Positions 7,134-14,074 of a stretch of 16,989 nt of DNA are shown in pieces. The translations under genes and the position numbers were made by a program. The notes beneath the pieces are model-generated. The model saw only the letters and a program-made list of their open reading frames with translations, searched no databases and was not told the DNA's origin. Every line of letters begins with the position of its first letter. The first letter of the stretch is position 1. This stretch comes from JAPHTQ01 sp050295975 (GTDB lineage Bacteria > Pseudomonadota > Gammaproteobacteria > Thiohalomonadales > Thiohalomonadaceae), in contig JBNKQR010000057.1 of assembly GCA_050295975.1 (NCBI GenBank), positions 1 through 16,989 on the forward strand. The letters run 5' to 3'.

Positions 7134-7574
7134 TCAGTGTCTGAGACGCTTGATCAACTCACTCTCATCCAGTTCCGTATAGTCCTTGCTGAGATGGGTA
7201 CTTACCATCTTTGAAACATGGTTATTCATGTGTTGATTGAGTAGACCATGAAAGTGCGGTGAGGCGACGATCATCAGATTATTGAAGCTGTTCTGCGTTC
7301 GTCCTGAATTCAACTCCTTTGCCAGTTCCATGGCAAAGCGGGCGTGTTCAAACTCCTTGGGACTGACCGGTTCATTGAAGGCGCCGTGGGTGGTGCCTTC
7401 CATGCCGGTGACCTCGGCCTGGTAATGGCCGGGACGGTCCGAGGCAAGTTCATCGCCTTTCTCCCTGCTGGGTGGGTGGAGGTACTCCTTGAGTAAGGTG
7501 AGGGTCCTGGGGCGTGCCTGGGTTTCATAGAGGCGGGCACGGCTGGCATTTCCAACGAGCAACCAAGTAGGCAT
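7134..7574 (-). CDS. Host attachment family protein (baeRF/eRF1-like)
   Basis: Encodes 146 residues, the normal size for the 'protein required for attachment to host cells' family (Host_attach, PF10116). Typical features are the N-terminal strand TWLLVGNASRARLYE, the DRPGHYQ segment, the FARFAMELAKEL-type helix (here EFEHARFAMELAKELN), LMIVASPHFHGLLNQH and the C-terminal SKDYTELDESEL. The name comes from an Agrobacterium mutant phenotype; the fold belongs with the archaeal/bacterial eRF1-like (baeRF) proteins, so a ribosome- or RNA-related role is as plausible as attachment. No signal peptide is present, so it is cytoplasmic. The start is well supported by AGGGGG (plus-strand 7581-7586), 6 bases upstream. 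The gene stands alone, convergent with the exported protein and divergent from the metalloprotease-like gene. Confidence 0.88.
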   Translation of the reverse strand: MPTWLLVGNASRARLYETQARPRTLTLLKEYLHPPSREKGDELASDRPGHYQAEVTGMEGTTHGAFNEPVSPKEFEHARFAMELAKELNSGRTQNSFNNLMIVASPHFHGLLNQHMNNHVSKMVSTHLSKDYTELDESELIKRLRH

Positions 7575-7589
7575 TCTTTTCCCCCTGTA

Positions 7590-7620
7590 TTGTTGTGGCT
7601 CGGACTAAAAACTATAGTCC
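7590..7620 (+). promoter_or_regulatory. Possible promoter and operator-like palindrome in the divergent gap 7575-7736
   Basis: TTGTTG (7590-7595), 17 bases and TATAGT (7613-7618) form a weak + strand promoter candidate. The -10 overlaps an inverted repeat GGACTA (7602-7607) / TAGTCC (7615-7620), which could be an operator or a short RNA hairpin. A direct repeat ATTACA (7654-7659, 7663-7668) lies further on. The rest of the gap shows nothing I can name. Confidence 0.25.
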
Positions 7621-7736
7621 ACTACCCTGCGACCACCTTCCCATTCACCATAAATTACATTTATTACAGATCATTCCAATGTGACGGATGAGTGCCAGGT
7701 AGACTAAACTGTTGCTATTGGCAAGGCAGGTACGGT

Positions 7737-8258
7737 ATGGATTTACTCGCGACAACCAGTACATCCTCAACACCGGTACAGAGTAGCGGTGGCTCAGCCG
7801 TGCCAAAATCTCCCTCTACGAATGACAGCCAACAGCTCACAACCGAGGAGCAGCGGCAGCTGCGCGAACTCGAGGCGCGGGACCGTGAGGTGCGTGCCCA
7901 TGAGCAGGCCCATCTACGGGTCGGTAGGGATCTTATTCGAGGTGCCGCCAATTACAGCTATCAAAAGGGACCGGACGGCCAACAGTATGCGGTCAGCGGT
8001 GAGGTGAAAATCGACACCACGGGAGTACCGGGTGATCCGGAGGCGACCGAAGAGAAGGCCTACCATATCCGCGAAACTGCTCTGGCACCCACCCAGCCTT
8101 CAAACCAGGATCGGGCAGTTGCCTCCATGGCCTCGCGTATGGCGCAGGATGCACGGCTTGAGATCCAGCGACAGCAGCGGGCTGAGGCCGAGCAGGCCTA
8201 CCGTCTGACCGCATCGACACCCTCCAGCGGCGGTGAGGTGATTAACCAGAGCGCATGA
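7737..8258 (+). CDS. SprA-related putative metalloprotease (HExxH)
   Basis: Encodes 173 residues from ATG 7737, which has AAGGCAGG ending 6 bases upstream; the frame continues upstream to GTG 7692 but without family similarity. The first 45 residues are Ser/Thr/Gln-rich and probably disordered. A helix rich in Glu and Arg leads into VRAHEQAHLRVG, an HExxH zinc-protease motif at His55, Glu56 and His59. SYQKGPDGQQYAVSGEVKID, VPGDPEATEEKA and the alanine-rich QDRAVASMASRMAQDARLEI are the core of the SprA-related (CJM1_0395-like) family. There is no signal peptide or membrane segment, so it acts in the cytoplasm or leaves by a non-Sec route. Proteolysis is predicted only from HExxH; the family's substrate is unknown to me. 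It is divergent from the host-attachment-type gene. Confidence 0.85.
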   Translation: MDLLATTSTSSTPVQSSGGSAVPKSPSTNDSQQLTTEEQRQLRELEARDREVRAHEQAHLRVGRDLIRGAANYSYQKGPDGQQYAVSGEVKIDTTGVPGDPEATEEKAYHIRETALAPTQPSNQDRAVASMASRMAQDARLEIQRQQRAEAEQAYRLTASTPSSGGEVINQSA

Positions 8259-8337
8259 TCGCCCGGAGAGGCGCAACGTCAGCGAAAAAGGTATAGTTGG
8301 CGCTGAATTTTGGCCTCAGTCAGGGACCCATCCAACC

Positions 8338-8841
8338 GTGTCGCTCTACTCCGTCGACAAACTCATGACCCAGACGCGCAAGCTGGCCGCGGACTATCGC
8401 CGTGCCACCGGTCAGCCGTTGCCGCTGACGGGTGAAATCGCCAACTTCGATGCCGCCAATCTCCTCGATCTGGAACTGCTTCAGCCCTCACCCGGTGGCT
8501 ACGATGCGGTAGGACGGAGTGGTGAGCGCGAGGGCAAGCGCTTTCAGATCAAGGGACGCGCGATCTTCGATGACAGCAAGGGCGGCCATCGTCTGGGCCA
8601 GCTCAAGCTGGAGCAGGAGTGGGATGCGGTGCTGCTTGTACTGCTGGACGAGGAGTACGAGGCGACTGAAATCTATGAGGCAGATCGTGCTGCCATTCTT
8701 GAGGCAATGGAGGAGTCCAGTGCCAACCGGGGCAAGCGTGGGGCAATGTCGGTCGCACGTTTCCGTAACATCGCGCAACTGGTGTGGCAGCGCGGTGAGG
8801 GCGAGATAAAGGACGAAATTTGGGAGAACGGCGGAGAGTGA
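8338..8841 (+). CDS. Uncharacterised protein with a PD-(D/E)XK-like pattern (possibly DUF6998)
   Basis: Encodes 167 residues from GTG 8338 (MSLYSVDKLM); AGGGA lies 11 bases upstream, and ATG 8365 is a shorter alternative. I recognise the text as a conserved small family that may be the one labelled DUF6998, but cannot verify the label. The segment GGYDAVGRSGEREGKRFQIK then GR has the spacing of a restriction-endonuclease-like core: Asp56, then Gln70-Ile-Lys72 on the next strand, with Glu33 as a possible extra acid. The following strand is WDAVLLVLLDEEYEATEIYE, and a basic tail KRGAMSVARFRNIA follows. It ends 10 bases before the YoaA-type helicase gene, so the two are probably co-transcribed. 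Nuclease activity is inference only; the fold could also be catalytically dead. Confidence 0.7.
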   Translation: MSLYSVDKLMTQTRKLAADYRRATGQPLPLTGEIANFDAANLLDLELLQPSPGGYDAVGRSGEREGKRFQIKGRAIFDDSKGGHRLGQLKLEQEWDAVLLVLLDEEYEATEIYEADRAAILEAMEESSANRGKRGAMSVARFRNIAQLVWQRGEGEIKDEIWENGGE

Positions 8842-8851
8842 TCGCGTTTCA

Positions 8852-10783
8852 ATGAATTCCGCTTCCGACATCCTCTCCTCAGACGGCCCCTTCGCCCGCC
8901 TGCTACAAGGCTTTGCGCCACGTACACAGCAGCAGGAGATGGCCACTGCCGTTGAACGGGCACTCAAGCATCACGAAGTGCTGGTAGCCGAGGCAGGCAC
9001 CGGTACCGGCAAGACCTTCGCCTATCTGGTACCCGCGCTGCTCAGCGGCGACAAGGTGATCATCTCAACCGGCACCCGAAATCTTCAGGACCAACTTTTC
9101 CATAAGGACATCCCTCTGGTGCGTAAGGCGCTGGAGGTCGCGGTAGATGTGGCCCTGCTCAAGGGACGCAGTAACTATCTCTGTATGCACCGGCTGGAGC
9201 TGGCGCAGAACGAGGGACGTTTTCTCAGCCGCAGTCAGGTAGCCGATCTGCAGACAATTCGTGAGTGGGCTTCGCGCACCAAAAGCGGTGACCTGGCTGA
9301 AATAGACGAACTGCCGGAGGATTCACCACTCTGGTCCCAGGTGACCTCCACCGCCGACAACTGCCTCGGTAGCGATTGCGAATTACTGGATAACTGCCAC
9401 CTGGCCCGCGCTCGTCGTCGTGCCCAGGAGGCGGATGTGGTGGTGGTTAATCACCATCTGCTATTTGCCGACCTGGCGCTAAAGGATGAGGGTTTCGGCG
9501 AACTGTTGCCCGACGCCAACGCCTTTATCCTAGACGAGGCGCATCAACTTCCCGATACCGCCTCCAACTTTTTCGGCGCCTCCATCACTGCCAACCAGTT
9601 GCTGGAACTGTGTCGTGATACGGTGGCCGAGGATCTGAAAGAGGCGGGTGAGAGTCGTCAACTCCGTTCCTTTGCCGATAAGCTTGAAAAGGCGGTGCGC
9701 GACATGCGCCTGACCTTTGCCAACGAAGCCGGACGTGGGCAGTGGAGCGAATATCGCGAACGCACCGAAATGAAAACGGCGGTGGAGGAGTTAAAGGCGG
9801 CTTTTGCCAACTTCCACAACTGCCTCCAACCGCTGGCACCAAGGGGCAAGGGACTGGAATCCTGTCTGGAGAGGGCAGAGGTACTACTGTCGCGGTTCGA
9901 CGAATTAAGCGGCGACACCCCAGCGGGCTTCATTCACTGGTACGAGACCTACACACGCTCCTTTAGTCTCAACCTCACGCCACTCGACGTGGCCGAACTG
10001 TTCCGTAAGCAGCTCGACTCACGTAAGTGCAGTTGGATCTTCACCTCCGCTACCCTGGCGGTGGGCGACAACTTCAGCCACTTTACCGGCCAACTGGGGC
10101 TGGATAATGCCCTCACCCAGCGCTGGGATAGCCCATTCGATTACCCAAATCAGGCGGTGCTCTACGTGCCGGATGAGATGCCGGAACCCAACAGCCCCGG
10201 ATACACCGAAGCCGTGATCGAGCAGTCCATTCCTGTGATCGAAGCGAGTGGTGGCCGCACCTTCCTGCTTTTCACCAGCCACCGCGCCCTGCAACGGGCG
10301 GCGGAGCTGCTGGAAGGGCGTATTGAATACCCCATTCTGGTGCAGGGCAGTGCACCGCGGACCCGCCTGCTGGATCAATTTCGCGAACTGGGCAATGCGG
10401 TACTGCTCGGTACCGGTAGCTTCTGGGAGGGGGTCGACGTGCGTGGTGAAGCACTCTCCTGTGTGATCATTGACAAGCTTCCTTTCGCCTCGCCTGGTGA
10501 TCCGATCTTGCAGGCACGCATCGACGCCATGCGCGATGCGGGTGGTAATCCATTTATGCAATACCAGCTACCCCAGGCGGTGATCAGTCTGAAGCAGGGG
10601 GTAGGGCGGCTGATTCGTGATGTGAATGACCGCGGGGTGTTGATGTTGTGCGATCCGCGTCTCGGCAGTAAATCCTACGGACGAGTATTTATAGACAGTC
10701 TACCGTCGATGACAAAAACGAGACGTTTTGAGGTGGTTGAGCGTTTCTATAGTAAGGTGACAACTGAGGTTGCTCACCTATAA
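8852..10783 (+). CDS. yoaA: YoaA/DinG-type ATP-dependent DNA helicase (XPD-like, Fe-S)
   Basis: Encodes 643 residues, close to E. coli YoaA (636) and shorter than DinG. Walker A is EAGTGTGKT with Lys54, motif II is DEAH at Asp228, and the C-terminal helicase half has LLGTGSFWEGVDVRG and QGVGRLIRDVNDRG. Four cysteines, Cys111 (NYLCMHR), Cys171, Cys176 and Cys182 (NCLGSDC...NCHLARAR), are placed like the 4Fe-4S ligands of XPD/DinG 5'-3' helicases. In E. coli YoaA binds the clamp-loader subunit chi (HolC) and helps repair stalled replication; the same role is inferred here. The ATG lies 10 bases after the nuclease-like gene, with GGCGGAG somewhat distant upstream. The promoter of the next gene overlaps this gene's last codons. 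Confidence 0.93.
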   Translation: MNSASDILSSDGPFARLLQGFAPRTQQQEMATAVERALKHHEVLVAEAGTGTGKTFAYLVPALLSGDKVIISTGTRNLQDQLFHKDIPLVRKALEVAVDVALLKGRSNYLCMHRLELAQNEGRFLSRSQVADLQTIREWASRTKSGDLAEIDELPEDSPLWSQVTSTADNCLGSDCELLDNCHLARARRRAQEADVVVVNHHLLFADLALKDEGFGELLPDANAFILDEAHQLPDTASNFFGASITANQLLELCRDTVAEDLKEAGESRQLRSFADKLEKAVRDMRLTFANEAGRGQWSEYRERTEMKTAVEELKAAFANFHNCLQPLAPRGKGLESCLERAEVLLSRFDELSGDTPAGFIHWYETYTRSFSLNLTPLDVAELFRKQLDSRKCSWIFTSATLAVGDNFSHFTGQLGLDNALTQRWDSPFDYPNQAVLYVPDEMPEPNSPGYTEAVIEQSIPVIEASGGRTFLLFTSHRALQRAAELLEGRIEYPILVQGSAPRTRLLDQFRELGNAVLLGTGSFWEGVDVRGEALSCVIIDKLPFASPGDPILQARIDAMRDAGGNPFMQYQLPQAVISLKQGVGRLIRDVNDRGVLMLCDPRLGSKSYGRVFIDSLPSMTKTRRFEVVERFYSKVTTEVAHL

Positions 10784-10784
10784 T
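10757..10784 (+). promoter_or_regulatory. Sigma70 promoter for the outer membrane protein gene
   Basis: GTGACA (10757-10762, 5 of 6), a 16-base spacer and a perfect TATAAT (10779-10784) lie across the end of the helicase gene; the -10 contains its TAA stop. A start site near 10791 gives a leader of about 43 bases before ATG 10834. Confidence 0.7.
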
Positions 10785-10820
10785 GACACATTAGTTACCA
10801 GACTATTATTTGATTCACCC

Positions 10821-10827
10821 GGAGGAG
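10821..10827 (+). promoter_or_regulatory. Strong ribosome binding site for the outer membrane protein
   Basis: GGAGGAG lies 6 bases before ATG 10834. It selects this start over the in-frame TTG at 10810, which lies upstream of the site and would put charged residues in front of the signal peptide. Confidence 0.9.
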
Positions 10828-10833
10828 AAAACT

Positions 10834-11481
10834 ATGAAAAGAATGTATATGGCCCTTGCGGTGGGCCTCATGATGTTGGGGATGGGGAGTTCTGCACATG
10901 CTATCGGTGTGGGAGTTAAAGCGGGTACATTAGGTCTGGGTGCCGAGCTCGGTTTTACCCTCTCTGATCGTTTCACCACACGCCTCGCACTGAACAAGTA
11001 TAAGATCGGAGCTGACCAGACTATCGACGGGATCGCCTACAACGCTGATCTTGATCTGAATTCAGCAGCCATTTTTCTCGATTGGTCTCCCTTCACCAAC
11101 GGTAGTCTGCATCTCACTGTGGGCTACGTGAACAATGGTAGTGAATTGTCAGCAACGGCCACCCCCACAGGAAGTGTCACTATCGGTAACCAAACGGTGA
11201 CTGGAGTTGTCGATCTTACTGCGAAAAGCACCATAAAATTTGGCAGTGGTCCATATGTGGGTATCGGCTGGGGTAATGTTCCTGCACCAGGCATTGGGGT
11301 GACTTTTGAGCTGGGTGTTCTGAAAAGCGGCGCGCCAAAAGCGGATCTAAGTCTTTCTGGTACTGATCGGGGGGCATTCACTGCAGACGACATTGCTCGG
11401 GAAGAGAAGCAGATGCAGGATGACCTCAATCAATACGACGTCTATCCTGTCGTCTCCGTCGGTCTCTCCATCGGCTTCTGA
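10834..11481 (+). CDS. Outer membrane beta-barrel protein
   Basis: Encodes 215 residues. The first 23 form a Sec signal peptide with a hydrophobic ALAVGLMMLGMG core and an AHA cleavage site before IGVGVKAG. The mature part alternates polar and hydrophobic residues in strand-length blocks (LGLGAELGFTLSDRFTTRLA, LHLTVGYVNNGSEL, GSGPYVGIGWGN, GIGVTFELGVL) and ends SVGLSIGF, with the terminal Phe used as the BAM recognition signal. An eight-stranded barrel like OmpW/OmpA-type small porins is the likely shape. A polar extracellular or periplasmic segment (DDIAREEKQMQDDLNQYD) precedes the last strand. The gene has its own promoter, strong ribosome site and strong terminator, so it is probably a highly expressed single-gene unit. 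I do not recognise a specific named protein. Confidence 0.85.
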   Translation: MKRMYMALAVGLMMLGMGSSAHAIGVGVKAGTLGLGAELGFTLSDRFTTRLALNKYKIGADQTIDGIAYNADLDLNSAAIFLDWSPFTNGSLHLTVGYVNNGSELSATATPTGSVTIGNQTVTGVVDLTAKSTIKFGSGPYVGIGWGNVPAPGIGVTFELGVLKSGAPKADLSLSGTDRGAFTADDIAREEKQMQDDLNQYDVYPVVSVGLSIGF

Positions 11482-11503
11482 TTCGACGTTTCATTTGTAT
11501 CCC

Positions 11504-11537
11504 AAGGCCCGTACACTTAATCGTGTACGGGCCTTTT
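11504..11537 (+). terminator. Strong rho-independent terminator
   Basis: AAGGCCCGTACAC (11504-11516) pairs perfectly with GTGTACGGGCCTT (11523-11535) around a 6-base loop, followed by T residues to 11537. It ends the outer membrane protein unit and stands only 21 bases before the tsaB ATG. Confidence 0.93.
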
Positions 11538-11558
11538 AATTTGTCAGACAGAAAAAAT

Positions 11559-12221
11559 ATGAAACTACTTGCCATCGAAACCGCCACCGAAGCCTGCTCT
11601 GTCGCCCTCTATCTTGATGGTGAGGTGCAGGAGACCTATCGCATCGCGCCACGACAACACACGGAGCTGGTGTTGGGTATGGCGGATGGTCTACTGGCCG
11701 AAGCCGGTCTGAAACTTGGTGAGTTGGATGCACTGGCCTTTGGTCGTGGCCCCGGTGCTTTTACCGGAGTGCGTATCGCCACCGCTGTGATTCAGGGAAT
11801 GGCCTTCGCTGCCGATCTTCCGGTGGTACCGGTATCAACCCTCGCTGCACTGGCGCAACGTGGTTTTACTCAACATGGCTGGACCAAAGTTGCTGCTGCC
11901 ATCGATGCGCGGATGAATGAGGTCTACTGGGGTGCATTTGAAGCACGCGATGGTTTGATGCGTTCAGTGCAGGACGAGCTGGTTTGTCCTGCAGAACAGA
12001 CACCCTCACTCGATGGGGAAGGCTGGAACGGTATCGGTAGTGGCTGGCAAACCGATGCAGAGGCCTTGAGTGCCCATCATGGAAAGGCGATTAGCGAATA
12101 TCGGGGAGAGGAATTTCCCCATGCAGCGGATGTTGCCGTACTCGCGGTTGCGGATATCGATAACGCAGTATGCGCAGATCAGGCGATCCCTGTTTACCTA
12201 CGCGATAAAGTCGTCGGATAA
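11559..12221 (+). CDS. tsaB: tRNA threonylcarbamoyladenosine synthesis protein TsaB
   Basis: Encodes 220 residues (E. coli 231). TsaB partners with TsaD and TsaE to place the t6A modification at position 37 of ANN-decoding tRNAs and is usually essential. The ASKHA-fold signature is present: KLLAIETATEACSVALY at the N-terminus, RQHTELVLGM, and ALAFGRGPGAFTGVRIA around residues 63-79. PVVPVSTLAALAQ and AAIDARMNEVYWGAFE follow in normal order. ATG 11559 is the canonical start (MKLLAIETAT); reading on upstream would run into the preceding terminator stem. The start is preceded by A-rich sequence (GACAGAAAAAAT) with no clear Shine-Dalgarno and no convincing promoter after the terminator. A weak TTTAAT at 11535-11540 is the only -10-like element. 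The stop is one base from the end of the opposing esterase gene. Confidence 0.93.
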   Translation: MKLLAIETATEACSVALYLDGEVQETYRIAPRQHTELVLGMADGLLAEAGLKLGELDALAFGRGPGAFTGVRIATAVIQGMAFAADLPVVPVSTLAALAQRGFTQHGWTKVAAAIDARMNEVYWGAFEARDGLMRSVQDELVCPAEQTPSLDGEGWNGIGSGWQTDAEALSAHHGKAISEYRGEEFPHAADVAVLAVADIDNAVCADQAIPVYLRDKVVG

Positions 12222-12222
12222 G

Positions 12223-12834
12223 TTACAACGCCCCCGCTTTTACCAGCAGTCGATAAACCGCATCGGCCATCATTTCGTAACCTGCCGCATTGGGATGAAC
12301 CTGATCCGATTTGAAGCGGGTGTCTGAGAGTACTTCTGGAATCACCGACTCCTGCAAAGGAATCCCCATCTTGTCAGCAACCAGACGGTAGTATTTAGCA
12401 CTATCAAGTCCAAACAGCGCAGGTTGTGGCACCCCCAGTAAAATCACCTGAACGCCACGCCCCTTTGCCAGCTGGATCATCTGTTCAAGGTTTGCCTGCA
12501 TCGTTTCCATAGACTGTTTGCGCAACATGTCGTTGCCACCGTGGCAGAGGATTAACAATGCAGGTTTGTATTCGTCCAGTTCCTTCGGCAGTCGCGCCAG
12601 TCCCTGTGTGCTCCGTTCTCCGGGAATACCTGAGTTGATCACCTTGCGTCCACTAAGGCGTGTTAGTACCGCAGGATAACTATTGTCGTCACCAACACCG
12701 GTGCCGTAGGTGAGGCTATCGCCAAAGGCGAGGATCACCGCGTCTGCCTCTAAGGGTTGTAGACGTGGGGTATCTCGACTGCATGCGGCAAGCAGACAGA
12801 CAATGAGTAGTGGAAGAAGAGTACGCAGCTTCAT
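12223..12834 (-). CDS. GDSL/SGNH esterase, lipoprotein (TesA-like arylesterase)
   Basis: Encodes 203 residues from ATG 12834. The N-terminus is a lipoprotein signal: a basic start, a leucine-rich core and the lipobox Leu15-Ala-Ala-Cys18, with Ser at +2, which favours transport to the outer membrane. The SGNH hydrolase blocks follow: AFGDSLTYG with nucleophile Ser40, the SGIPGERS glycine block, LCHGGNDML with the oxyanion Asn, and DQVHPNAAGY with Asp177 and His180. The family hydrolyses esters or thioesters of broad range; the natural substrate is not predictable. E. coli TesA is a soluble periplasmic protein, so lipid anchoring is a difference. The frame extends upstream to 12885, but that extension is not signal-like. 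It is 55 bases after dapE on the same strand, probably the last gene of that unit. Confidence 0.9.
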   Translation of the reverse strand: MKLRTLLPLLIVCLLAACSRDTPRLQPLEADAVILAFGDSLTYGTGVGDDNSYPAVLTRLSGRKVINSGIPGERSTQGLARLPKELDEYKPALLILCHGGNDMLRKQSMETMQANLEQMIQLAKGRGVQVILLGVPQPALFGLDSAKYYRLVADKMGIPLQESVIPEVLSDTRFKSDQVHPNAAGYEMMADAVYRLLVKAGAL

Positions 12835-12889
12835 ACAGCTGATAGTAGGGGCGCTATAGCATCGGTACAACGATGCACTGCACAAAAGA

Positions 12890-14020
12890 TTACTTCAGCA
12901 GAAGTTTTCCAAGAACGGTTTCGTAGATGAGCGACAGGGCATCGAGGTCATCGGTATAGACCGCCTCGTCGACCTTGTGGATGGTGGCATTGAGTGGTCC
13001 CAGCTCAAGTACCTGGGCACCGGTAGGGGCGATGAAGCGACCATCGGAGGTGCCGCCTGCGGTGTTCACCTCAGGTGTAATGCCACAAACCTGCTCAATG
13101 GCATCACGGGTTGCCGCAAGCAGTTCACCTTCTTCGGTAACGAAAGGGTTGCCGGAAAGTGACCAGTCGATGCTGTAGTCAAGGTTATGCTTTTCCAGCA
13201 GTTCCTCGACCTGATCCCGCAGCCCTGCTTCGGTCTGTTCGGTGGAGAAGCGGAAGTTGAACTCCACCTCCAGCTCACCGGGAATAACGTTGGTGGCACC
13301 GGTACCGGCGTGGATGTTGGAGATCTGAAAACTGGTGGGCGGGAAAAACTCGTTACCCTGATCCCATGTAACCAGAGTCAGCTCGGCCAGCGCGGGTGCA
13401 GCACGATGCATCGGGTTATCGGCCAGGTGCGGATAGGCGACGTGACCCTGAACGCCTTTTACCCGCAGCTTGCCGTTGAGCGATCCGCGACGGCCATTTT
13501 TTACTACATCCCCCAGGCGACTAGTGCAGGTCGGTTCGCCCACCAGGCACCAGTCGATCTTCTCGTTACGTGCTTCCAGAGTCTGGATCACTCTCACCGT
13601 ACCATCGACCGCAACACCCTCTTCATCACTGGTGATGAGCAGGGCGATGGAGCCGTTGTGTTCGGGGTGAGTCGCCACGAAACGTTCGCAGGCGGTAACA
13701 AAGGCGGCGATAGAACCCTTCATGTCGGCGGCACCACGGCCATAGAGCATTCCTTCCTCGACGACTGCACCGAAGGGATGGTGAAGCCAATTCTCTTCCG
13801 GGCCACTGGGCACCACATCGGTGTGTCCGGCGAAGCAGAATAGTGGTCCGCTGTCGCCACGACGCAACCAGAGATTGTCGACATCACCAAAACGCATCGG
13901 CTCGGCAATAAAACCGAGTGTGGCGAGGCGATCAGCAAGCAGTGGTTGGCAACCGGCATCGTCCGGGGTGACCGAGCGACGGCGGATGAGATCGATGGCA
14001 AGTTCAAGGGTGTCGGACAT
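12890..14020 (-). CDS. dapE: Succinyl-diaminopimelate desuccinylase
   Basis: Hydrolyses N-succinyl-L,L-diaminopimelate to L,L-diaminopimelate and succinate in the succinylase branch of lysine/DAP synthesis. At 376 residues it matches the family. Di-zinc M20 motifs are AGHTDVVPSG (His66, with Asp68), GRGAADMKGS (bridging Asp99), TSDEEG (catalytic Glu133, ligand Glu134), VGEPT (Glu162) and the C-terminal ATIHKVDE histidine. The lid/dimerisation domain sits at about residues 180-290 (VKGVQGHVAYPHLADNP onward). ATG 14020 has no good Shine-Dalgarno. The 54-base gap upstream holds a TATAAA (plus-strand 14030-14035) without a -35, and a short GCGGC/GCCGC hairpin (14056-14068). The gene probably belongs to the dapC-dapD-yffB unit. 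Confidence 0.97.
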   Translation of the reverse strand: MSDTLELAIDLIRRRSVTPDDAGCQPLLADRLATLGFIAEPMRFGDVDNLWLRRGDSGPLFCFAGHTDVVPSGPEENWLHHPFGAVVEEGMLYGRGAADMKGSIAAFVTACERFVATHPEHNGSIALLITSDEEGVAVDGTVRVIQTLEARNEKIDWCLVGEPTCTSRLGDVVKNGRRGSLNGKLRVKGVQGHVAYPHLADNPMHRAAPALAELTLVTWDQGNEFFPPTSFQISNIHAGTGATNVIPGELEVEFNFRFSTEQTEAGLRDQVEELLEKHNLDYSIDWSLSGNPFVTEEGELLAATRDAIEQVCGITPEVNTAGGTSDGRFIAPTGAQVLELGPLNATIHKVDEAVYTDDLDALSLIYETVLGKLLLK

Positions 14021-14074
14021 GGGAGAGTCTTTATAGATACAGAGTGCTCATTCTAGCGGCTAAGCCGCGTGGAA

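Noticed and set aside
12842..12870. TTGTAC-17-TACTAT on the - strand upstream of the esterase gene
   Set aside because: Both boxes match weakly, and the start site would fall at the start codon itself, leaving no leader.
13187..13843. Open frame of 218 codons on the + strand inside dapE
   Set aside because: It is entirely antisense to dapE, whose motifs are complete; the translated text shows no recognisable domain.
14056..14068. GCGGC/GCCGC hairpin between yffB and dapE as a terminator
   Set aside because: The stem is only five pairs and is not followed by a T run on either strand.
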